The notes under the pieces were generated by a model, which was given only the letters and a program-made list of their open reading frames with translations, was not told the DNA's origin and did no database searches. This document shows, one piece after another, positions 55,297 to 64,000 of a DNA stretch of 64,000 bases. The position numbers and the translations under genes are program-made. Source of the DNA: Melieria omissa (taxonomy: Eukaryota; Arthropoda; Insecta; Diptera; Ulidiidae); the NCBI GenBank assembly GCA_963971225.1, contig OZ020267.1, positions 9,699,574-9,763,573 of the forward strand. The letters are read 5' to 3'. Numbering within the stretch: the stretch's first letter is position 1; each line of letters begins with the position of its first letter.

Positions 55297-56036
55297 GTAA
55301 GCGTGCAAAAATAAAATGAAATATGTTTATGGCATCAACTGTCAACTCGTAAAAATGCCACACGAGTGCATCACCATAAAAAGTTGCTGCTGCAAGTCCT
55401 CATAAATGCACCCACACACACACACACATACTCACATGGATGCGCTCTGAAGCAATTGCGCCAAGTTGGCACAGCCGTCGAAAGGGTCATTGAAAATGAA
55501 ATGGGAATTCTTTTGCGAAAATTTTCGCTAACGTTTCTGAGGCATGCAAAAGAATCCATAAAAAACTAATTCAATTACCGCGTTGCATTGCACACAAGTG
55601 TGCGTGTATATGATGTGTATATGTGTGCGTGTGCAACTCGTAAAAGTTCCATGCAAAATCACAAGAATTCTTGCATCATAAAAACTTTCTCGCCGCCTCA
55701 ACGCTACCAAATGGCCGCAACTGTGCGTTTTCGCATTTGACGTTCTGTTTGTGTGTATTTTGTTTTTTAGTTATTTCTGTTAAGTTTTACATACATAATT
55801 TTTGTATTTATGCGAACAAATTTAAAAGATGTCACTTGAGTAGTTGTGGAAAATTTGTGGTGTTTTGTATTCGTTTTGAAGTTGATCAAACTTTCATAGA
55901 AAAATGCGAAACATTGACAGAGATGCCAACAGTTATGCTTGCGGTCATTCAGAGTTGTCATTTATCAATTGATGAGGTCAATTGGTCAACCTGATTACTT
56001 ACATAATTGGTAATGATAACCCGCTACCTGTCTTAA

Positions 56037-56315
56037 CCCTAGAAGGGTAATCATATTTTACATACGTTGTTGGTAATCTTTTTCGAATCGCCGAAATCGT
56101 ATTCAACTTGGATTTTTAGAAGAACTAGAAATCGTATAAACTTCAACTTCATTATATAATTATACATAGAAATTGTTTAGAAATAATTCGCACAATAAAG
56201 CACATCGCCAACTGAGATCACACGAAAAGAGAAAGCAATCAGATTGGAGAATATGGAGAAATTTTAAGAAATGTAAGTGGTGTTTGTTGCATCGCCGAAG
56301 GTTACCTTTCTAGGG
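56037..56315. mobile_element. piggyBac-type MITE with canonical CCCTAGAA termini
   Basis: 279 bp between TTAA at 56,033-56,036 and 56,316-56,319. The left end reads CCCTAGAAGGGTAATC. The reverse complement of the right end reads CCCTAGAAAGGTAACC, a 16-bp repeat with two mismatches. The first ten bases of the latter equal the start of the classic piggyBac terminus (CCCTAGAAAG). No transposase frame. It lies at the edge of an RTE-like fragment. Confidence 0.78.
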
Positions 56316-56319
56316 TTAA

Positions 56320-56545
56320 AAATTCTCTTCCGGCGCCTCTTTTTGGCAAACGTCTTCTCCAGTTGGTCACACCAAGACATGAGAGAGCATCCTCAACTTG
56401 GCAAATTTACCGGAGACACGGTCTCCTTCGTACCGCTTCGAAAATCTGTCCACCTTTGCCCGCCACACGGTCTTTTTTCTACGTTGTCTGACATAGATCC
56501 ATTAGAAAATGTCGCCAGAAGGAAATCCAACTATGGCTGGAAATT
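56320..56545 (-). mobile_element. RTE-like non-LTR fragment (copy 3)
   Basis: On the minus strand the ordered blocks G-x-Q-R-W-T-D-F, W-C-D-Q-L-E-K-T-F-A-K-K-R-R-R-K-R match the C-terminal region of copy 2 (K-D-Q-V-E...R-R-L-K-R). The DNA block TCTCTTCCGGCGCC aligns with CTCTTCAGGCGCC at 6798. It is cut on its 3' side by the piggyBac-type MITE. Confidence 0.5.
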
Positions 56546-57380
56546 CCTTTTATAAATCTAATATAATCTATGGCTAAAAATAATAATATTTCGATCATAT
56601 TTCACTTCTTTGACAGTGAAATCGAAAACAACAGAGCAGCCTTCATCTGCTATTAAAAACAAACAGTTTTGGCCATCGTTTTCAATACGATTTGTATCGG
56701 TACACTCCAACCAGATATCAATGTTTTTCTAAGCAAAATATCAGATGTTCATGAAAATGTCCATAACTTTATCCCTTACATGAAATCATCGAGCAATCTT
56801 TGGCAAAGCTATAGCCAACACTTTAAGCTTTTCATTGATATCAAACATTCCAGACATTTTTCATAAAACTTGGTTTTTAACGTGCAAAGAAATACATAGA
56901 TGAACCCCCACCTACTGCGGGCTTTCTTCCGTTTCCATTGCCACATTCACACAGTATTTAAATCTATGTGTACACTAGACTGGATTTAGTGTTTTATGGA
57001 GATTAAGAATCTAGAGAGCACTCATGCCATATGCACTGATGCCTCAGAAAAATACACGCTCTCTGGACCTTATCAAACCTAACACTAATCTAAAGTTTTT
57101 CAAATTATATTCAAAATGTAGAGGTTAATGGGGTTTCGACAATACATTTTGATATTTGCTTTGTAGAAACCCAAAAGTTGACAACGTCACAAATCCGATC
57201 GTATGGGGGACGCCCTCTGGTGGTGAATTTCTGAACCTTAATTAATTTTGTATTTTTTGTACTCAATAACGTTGGCGGTCGCTGAAGAAATCATTGAAAT
57301 CGGTTCAATAGTTGTCGAGATCCGATGTCTTCTCGCTTGCTCAACTACTACATTTACGTACCCGTGGGGAGCCAATGGCA
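56546..57380. other. No gene seen
   Basis: AT-rich unique-looking sequence without motif or splice pair. Confidence 0.35.
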
Positions 57381-57662
57381 TGGAAAATTACCAATTTTGT
57401 ATGGCAGCCCCCTTAAGACTTGGAGTTAGCGGGTAGGTATGTTTGAAAGAAACATTGGGAAGAGAAAATAAATGGGTGTCGGTCATATATTTGACACGTT
57501 TGGGGGCAACCTGGGAGCAATGGGAGCACATTTTATAAAAACGACCATTTTGTATGGGAGCCCCATTAAGGGTTGGAGATAGAGGGTAAGTATGTTTGAA
57601 AGAAATATTCAGTAAGAAAAACTAGAGGGGTCAGTCATAGATTTTAACCCTCTAAGAGCAAC
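57381..57662. repeat. Two-copy direct repeat, period about 154 bp
   Basis: Blocks ATTTTGTATGGGAGCCCC, GGTAAGTATGTTTGAAAGAAA and GGGGTCAGTCATA occur in order at 57,390 and 57,545. The unit ends in GGGCAAC / GAGCAAC. It may be part of an unrecognised dispersed element. Confidence 0.8.
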
Positions 57663-57888
57663 TTCTGACCAGCTGTGGGGCCCACATTCATATAAGACAT
57701 CTCTGTTTCACAGTTGTGAGAAGGTTAATTGAGGTATTCAGCATCTGCGTTACGAGTACTTTGTTTAGTTCCTTGAATAATCTCTCTCACAACTTTTTCT
57801 GAAAGTCTGTTTTGTATATTGCAGTCACCTTTTTGTGCTGTGAAAATGTAAATGCATTCACCTGTCTTGACACATTTGACGCCCTCAA

Positions 57889-57908
57889 ACACACACACAC
57901 ACACACAC
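57889..57908. repeat. (AC)n microsatellite
   Basis: About ten uninterrupted AC units. Confidence 0.9.
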
Positions 57909-59014
57909 TCAACTAAGTCCCTCCACCCGCCCCAAACGTTCGGGTCACACTGCCGTGTGTCATGTCAAACGGTTTATTCACCTTAAACATTGTTTGCCCT
58001 TTTCGCGTTGGCCGTTTCTCTGCTCGAACAGCGCACGTCAAATAAAATATCCAACAACACATAAACAGCAATAAGAATGCATAAAATAAAAACGTATTGT
58101 GTAGTTTTTAGCGTCCGAAATGACGCCGTAATAAAATGACAATGAATGAAGTACAAGTACCCGAAGCGACTAAATGCAATTTCGACTCGACTCGCACGAA
58201 GCGGGCGGATCTCTGTGACGGCGAACCTACCAGCGCCGAAAAAGGTAATTTGTCTGCGGCAGCAGCAGCCAAAGGTAAACACACCGCGTGTAGAATTTTC
58301 TAATTTTCGCACTGTTCTGCAGTTGGTTGCAGTAAAACGTCCGGCTGCAGACTAAAACAAAACACTTGGCACTTGGCATAGGCGAACGAGCGAGCGAGGC
58401 GAACGAGCAACGCACAAATGGCCAATGCCGTAGCCAAACAACAACAATAACAATAACACACCCATAGATAATAAAGTTTTTAGCACTCTTTTTGATGTGG
58501 CAATGGCATAAGTTATTGTCAATATTGTTGTTGCTCTCGGGTAATGTGTTGTTGTATTTGTTTGTGCCACGCCGCGCAGTCTGTCCGTAAACGTTTTTAT
58601 TAAGCGAATTTATGTGGCGCATAAATACAACCAGAACCAGCAAAAATAACAACAATAACAACAGAAACAGCAGCAACAGCATCAAAAGGGAAAGTCCACA
58701 CTTTTTTGATGCATAAAATGCACCAAAGTGTCCTACGTGTGCGCACCGTTGCAACGGTGTTAAATGAATGCCGTGCAAGTGCAACGGCTGGCACTAAGGA
58801 CATCATGCGGCGCTCTGTTGCACATACAAATTTGTGCGAAATTTATTGCTTTGTTCGCAGTAGTTAAATGCGACAGACATTTGTCTGTCAACACATTTAC
58901 ACAAACAACTCACGGACGGAGAATTTAAATTAGAGACATTTTGGTATCACTACTAACATTTCCAGCATAGCTTAAAAAGGTTAAAAAAGGTACATGAATA
59001 CGAACCCTTAGTAC
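57909..59014. other. Unique region, no proven gene
   Basis: Overlapping frames at 57,983-58,806 on the minus strand include a leucine/valine run created by (CAA)n on the plus strand near 58,439 and 58,650. No family motif is recognised. Confidence 0.35.
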
Positions 59015-60970
59015 TTCTTGACCATTCTTTTGGGAGATTCTGCTCTTTTACTCTTCTATCTTTGCATGGTAAAAGACTACTTAGTACTTCTTGTCCAATC
59101 TTTTGACATATTCTGCTCTTTTTCTCCTCTCTTTCTCTGTTTTCATGGTTAAAGACCTTAGTACTTCTTGGTCAGTCTTCAGACACTGTCCGCTTGTTGT
59201 CTACACAAATAAATGAAGTTTGCATAGATCATAGCTTAGGAATTGTGTCACTCTGAGCTAATTTGTCTGATCGAAAACCAAAAATTCAACGACAGCGAAC
59301 TAAATGTTGAGAAGTTTAGGTATGACTTCTACTTCCAGTGTAGATCGAAATTTAGAAACGTTTTTCTTCTGTGTCAATCGTGAGACGGAGTCAATGTAGG
59401 TTCTTCAGAAATATTTTAAATTTGTATAAATTAATATGAAGTCTAAAAATGTGCTTCACTCTCAGTTAATCCAAAAGACAGAGTCCACCTTTGTAGCTCT
59501 GTCAACATACATCAAAAATTCTCGTGCAGGAAAGTAAAACTTAAGAAATTTATGATAATGATGATAATGATGATTATGATAATAATGACTTTTACTTCCA
59601 ACTTAGTTTAAGTTTAGCCTTTAGATCGAAACTTATAAATTATTTTCTTCTGATTCATTTATCAGACGGAGTCAATGAAGAGCCTTCTCAAAGATGTATG
59701 TGAAATTTATATAAATTTATATGAAGTCATAAAATGTGTCACACTATCAGTTAATCCTTAAGATTATTGTTATAGCTCTGTCGGCATATATAAAAAATTC
59801 ACGTGTGGAAATAAAGCGTTGAGAAGACCTACTAGATAGGACTTCAATAAAGCAATAAAGTCAAAAACTTAGAATTGGAATTCACGTGTAGAAAATTAAA
59901 ACTTCAGAAAACCCGTATCTGACTTATATTTGCAATAAAGTTCGAAACAAAGAAATGGTTTCCTTCTAAACAAATCCTTGGCAATTCTTAGTCAGTCTTC
60001 AGAGTACTTTTTGCCTTCTTAAATGGAAAATTTCTTGAAGTCTTAAAATGTGCTTTACCTCTAGTGAATCCTTCAGATAGAGTCTACTTTTTTATTGATC
60101 CTTATGAAAGGAAGGCGGATTTTCTTACTTAGACAAGTTCTTCAAGTTCAAGAAGCTTCTTTATGGTTTGTAATAGTTTCTACCTTCATTTGATCAGTGA
60201 AGTTTGTGTAGGTGGCCAATATCAAATCAGAAATTTGTCCAGAAAGTGCTTCAGTTTTATTTAATTTTTCACACAATATGCAATTTCGAAGTCTACTAAT
60301 TTTTTAGATCATATGTCTAGTTAGTAGTCATTGAAATAGATTCTACCTTCTTTAGACAAGTGTGTGTGATTCATATCTGAGGCTTTGCTTCACTCTTAGC
60401 CAATCTCTCCGTGTTTTCTTTCTATTTCATTCAAGCAATGTTGGACCATATCACATCTCAGGAAGTCTTTTAATTTGAGTTATTCTTTTACAAAGTCTAC
60501 TTTCGACTATGTTTTTAGGTCATAAATAAGAATCTGATTCACTCAAATAGATTCTACTTACTTCAGACCAGTGGGCCAGTTTTGTAAGGCTTTAAAATGT
60601 GTTAAATGTAAAACACTGATCTTTTATAGAAGCAAAATCATAAATGAAGAAATGATTCATTCAAATGGGTTCTACCTACTTCAGACCAGCTGAGTTTGTG
60701 TGATTATTGTGTGCTTTGATTCAAGTAAGTCTTTTAGTCTTCTTTTTGTTTCATACAAGTGAAGTTATTCTTTCACAAAAAGTATACCTTCGACTATTTA
60801 GATCATAAGTCAGGATCTGATTCATTCAAATAGGTTCTATCTAATTCATTCAAATTGATGCTACCTGAGTTAAGGTTTTTTTGTTTCACACAATTGAAGT
60901 TTTTCCAGATTCTGTCCCCTCAATTTCAGTCATCCTCTCACACGGAGTCCACTTCCTGGACTTTTTAGAC
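59015..60970. repeat. Degenerate long-period tandem repeats
   Basis: Three units of about 80 bp with CTTAGTACTTCTTGNCCA and GATTCTGCTCTTTT lie at 59,005-59,190. Then about 290-bp units with TTTTCTTCTGNNTCANT...AGACGGAGTCAATG at 59,360 and 59,645. Then TTCATTCAAATAGATTCTACCT-like units occur from 60,330 to 60,860. The repeats are old and heavily diverged. Confidence 0.65.
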
Positions 60971-62149
60971 ATCCGAAGTTTGTGTTGTAAAAGAGATACA
61001 TTGATGATCTTTTAAGATTAGCAATTGTGATGCTCCCAAAACTGCATCAGAGATTCTCTCAAAATTTTCTTTACAAATGCCAAAGCAGTCTTAAAGCTTT
61101 GCTGCTGCAACTTGTCGCCTAAACGATTCGACAAACTCATTGCCAACATGTGACAACACAGTCACAACATCCACATTTCACTCAGCATAATACCAAAAAT
61201 TGCCATTTAAATTCATTTTACTTGTCTATAAATTTGTTATGCAAAAATCCTTCAAAGATTGCCACAACAAAACAAAAAAAACAGCAAATAAAAACTAAAA
61301 CAATTTTTAGTATAAATAAAAGTTGTCGCCAACGTCATTTTGCTGGCATTCGCCATAGTTGTCACACTCGTCGGCGTTGAGTGCCAAAGAGCGCGCTGTC
61401 ATTTGCATCAACTGCGAATGCACTTTATCAAAGACTAATCTTGGAAAGTGAACAGACCAACACACACACACATAAACTCACACATAAATACAGACAGCAC
61501 AGCACTGATACCACCGCCCAGCGAGCTGTCAACCGAACAGACGACGACAGCGAGTGCTTATTTATTATAATTTTTTTTTTATTCTGTGTATTTTTTTGTT
61601 ATGTTCATTTTTTTTTTTGGAGGAAAAGTAACAGACGGCGCAGCCTGCGGCAACCGCAAAGCAAATCGCCATTCAGCCAGTCAGCAGACGAGCGAGTGCC
61701 AAAAGTCATGCAACAAAACAGCAAATTTACACCCAAAAAGAATTTCTTTGCAAATCTAGTAAATGTCTGTAAGCATGGATATTTTTCAACGACCACAACA
61801 ACAGCAACAAAAAGAATATAGAAGCAGCCATAGCACCAACTTCTGATGAAGTGCATTGCCTGTTGGATGCTGACATCGACGCACATTTCTCATTTGCAAA
61901 TCTTTGCTGATTCGTTGTGGTTGTATTGAGTTGGCCTTTTGTTGTTGTTGTTGTCTGCCAAGTACGCGGCGAAAGTGTGGACTGCGAATGGGACAGTTTT
62001 GTGAATGTTTGTGGTGTCTGTGACAAATGCTGTGATGTGGTGTGTGGCAACTCTGTGATAGTCGGCGAGCAAAAAGAAATGCTGGGAGAAAATGCTATCA
62101 AATTGCCAATGAAACGCTGAAATGAAACATAGATTTCTAGATTTATCAG
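60971..62149. other. Unique region, no proven gene
   Basis: Overlapping frames at 61,381-61,821 (plus) and 61,605-62,101 (minus). A T-run lies at 61,569-61,579 and (TTG)n at 61,938-61,954. No motif-bearing frame. Confidence 0.35.
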
Positions 62150-63950
62150 CCTATTTATGAAATCATATTTTGTTTGCTGTTTGTAGGGCCGGTTTTCTCT
62201 GGTTTTTTGTTGTTATTCTTTTTTGTTTTTTTATTTATTTTTTGTTGTTATTCTTTTTTGTTTTTTTATTTATTTTTTGTAATTGTAGACTATTCTTTTT
62301 TGCCGTATTCGTAAGTATATAATTTTTTATTGTGTATATTTTGCGTTTTGTAATTTTTTGTTTTTTTTTTGTTTAAAGTTTTATTTTGTATTTTAGTATT
62401 TTTTTTCTTATTTTCGTATTTTTTTGTTTTTTTCATTGTTACTATTTTTGTTTTTGCAATTGTAGACTTTTCTTGTTCGTAAGTATGTAATTTTTTATTA
62501 TGTATTTCTTGCGTTTTTAATTTTGGGATTTTTTTTTGTTTAAATTTTTATTCTTTATTTTAGTATTTTTTAAATTTTTATTTTTGTATTTTCTTGTTTT
62601 TTCACTGTTACTATTTTTTTTGTAATTGTAGACTTTTCTTTTTTGTCGTATTCGTAAGTATTTAATTTTTTATTATTTATTTTTTGTGTTTTGCAATTTT
62701 TGTTATTGTATTTTTTTTTATTTTTACGTTTGGATTTTGTTTTTATTTTTATAGTTTTGCCTCTTTATAATTACAAATATATGTTTGTTTTACTCCGTAT
62801 TTTATTGTTTGTTTGTATTTGTTTTATTGTTTGTTTTTTTATATTTTTGGTTTTGTTTTTTGGATTTTTTTTTATACATTTTTTTTAATAAATATTTTTT
62901 ATGAATTTTTTGTTTCAATAGTTTTTTAATATTTCGTTTGTTTTTATGCAGGTTTTACTGAATGTTTTGCATATATATAATTTTTTGTTTTATTTATGTA
63001 TTATTACATATATTCCCTTTGTTTTGTATGTTATTGCTTATTGTATATTTGTTTTAGCATTTTTTGTTTTATATAATTTTGTTTCTTTATATTTTTGTTT
63101 TCTAATATAAATTTGTGTTTGTTTTTGTTTTGTGATGTATATTTTTTAATATAATTTTTATCTTTATATTTCTTTGTTTTTATACAAATGTTGTTGTGTT
63201 TACATATTTTATTGCTATATATGTTTTATTGGTTGGGTTTATAATTTATTTATTTTTATTCTTTTAAATTGTTTAAAACATTTTTTTTATTCTATTAAAT
63301 TGTTTAAAACATTTTTTATTTTTTTTAATTTATTTAACTCAATATGTTTTGTTTTCATATTTTTTTTTTGTTTTTTAGTTTTGTTATATCGTTTGTTTTT
63401 TGTATTAATTTGCTTGGTTCTTTTTGGTAATTTTGTTGAATTACTTTGAAGTTAATTGGTCTTGTTTGTTATATTTTTTCGGATATACTTTTTTGTATAA
63501 TTGTTCGAGTTTTGCGTGTTATGGATTGTTTGTTTGTCCATTTAGTTTTTTTTAAGGTTTTCATTGTGTTTTTAATGCATATATTTGATTGTATTTTTCA
63601 TATTTGTGTGTTTGTCCTTATCTGTCTATGTTTTTTATAATATGTTATGTTTATTATATTAAAGCGGGTGTTTCTTTTTCATATTTTTTATGTTGTTTCA
63701 TTTTTGTGGTTGTTGTGTATAATTTTTGTTAATATGCGCAATTTTCTATTTTTAATTTAACATTTTTTGTATTATTGATTTGTTTTTTTAAGTATTAATT
63801 TTTTTGTGTTCGCTTTTGTTTTTTAACATTTAGTAAATTTTTTTAAATTTGCATTATTCGTTTTAGTTTTCTAGATATTTTTTTTATATTTCTTTTTTTT
63901 TTTTGATAAAAACACTTCTTTCTACTGTTTCTAAACTTTTGTCATTGTAA
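62150..63950 (+). repeat. Strongly T-skewed low-complexity tract with nested tandem repeats
   Basis: About 1.8 kb made mostly of T with scattered G and A. A unit of about 38 bp is repeated at 62,206-62,280. A longer unit of about 170 bp, starting ATTGTAGACTNTTCTTTTTTG and containing TATTCGTAAGTAT, recurs at 62,282, 62,459 and 62,625. AAATTGTTTAAAACATTTTTT is doubled near 63,267 and 63,296. The phenylalanine/leucine-rich frames are artefacts of T content. Confidence 0.8.
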
Positions 63951-64000
63951 CATTGAGCACTCTCGCTCTACACCTTAGATTATGTCTGAGAATAAAATCT

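Larger units (their letters stand above)
8985..64000 (+). other. Inferred giant intron running past the window end
   Basis: Inferred from the donor at 8985, the absence of convincing coding exons over the next 55 kb, and a recursive-splice site on the same strand at 55,242. Very long first coding introns are common for neuronal and adhesion genes in flies. If the first exon is false, this is simply intergenic DNA. Confidence 0.33.

Overview
This window looks like non-coding DNA from a higher fly. The dipteran signs are an AT-rich background with many CAA/TTG microsatellites, a TCAGTG-type initiator, CTAAT-type branch points, mariner, hAT-like and piggyBac-like elements, and tRNA-derived SINEs. 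A tephritid-like fly is plausible, but the sequence does not prove it. There is no operon, no CRISPR array, no rRNA and no intact tRNA gene. Nearly all open frames here are short chance frames in repeats and low-complexity DNA.

Gene content is thin. The best host-gene signal is a TATA-less promoter near 8.71 kb. It is followed by a first exon that ends at a strong donor (8984/8985), and its last 32 bases encode M-W-L-I-V-V-Y-F-A-A, which resembles the start of a signal peptide. If this reading is right, the remaining 55 kb is one giant plus-strand intron. A textbook recursive-splice (ratcheting) point near 55,242, on the same strand and about 46 kb into the intron, supports that reading. A second candidate exon lies at 7605-7701 with an excellent acceptor and donor and one fully open frame. 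A weaker candidate at 12,547-12,630 is phase-compatible with it. I cannot name the gene.

The rest is a transposon and satellite landscape. 1-8.6 kb: RTE-like and RNase H-bearing non-LTR fragments, a tRNA-SINE family, a hAT-like MITE and a piggyBac-like MITE. 9-16.3 kb: another SINE split by a hAT-like MITE, a 308-bp near-perfect hairpin element, a decayed non-LTR 3' end and a tandem array. 16.3-19.7 kb: GC-richer unique DNA, then an internally deleted mariner with intact 30-bp ends. 20-32.4 kb: several independent tandem arrays. 32-39 kb: unique DNA plus a piggyBac-like element at 35.5 kb. 39-46 kb: a nest of elements. It holds a mariner piece, a non-LTR fragment split by a solo LTR, and two copies of a Transib-like element whose ends resemble V(D)J recombination signals; one of those copies also carries a solo LTR. 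47-49.2 kb: a mariner split by a SINE that is itself split by a hAT-like MITE. 51-54 kb: more tandem arrays. 55.2 kb: the ratcheting point. 56 kb: a MITE with the canonical piggyBac terminus. 59-61 kb and 62-64 kb: degenerate repeats and a strongly T-skewed tract.

The layers can be dated relative to one another by nesting, target-site duplications and, in two cases, paralogous empty sites within the window.
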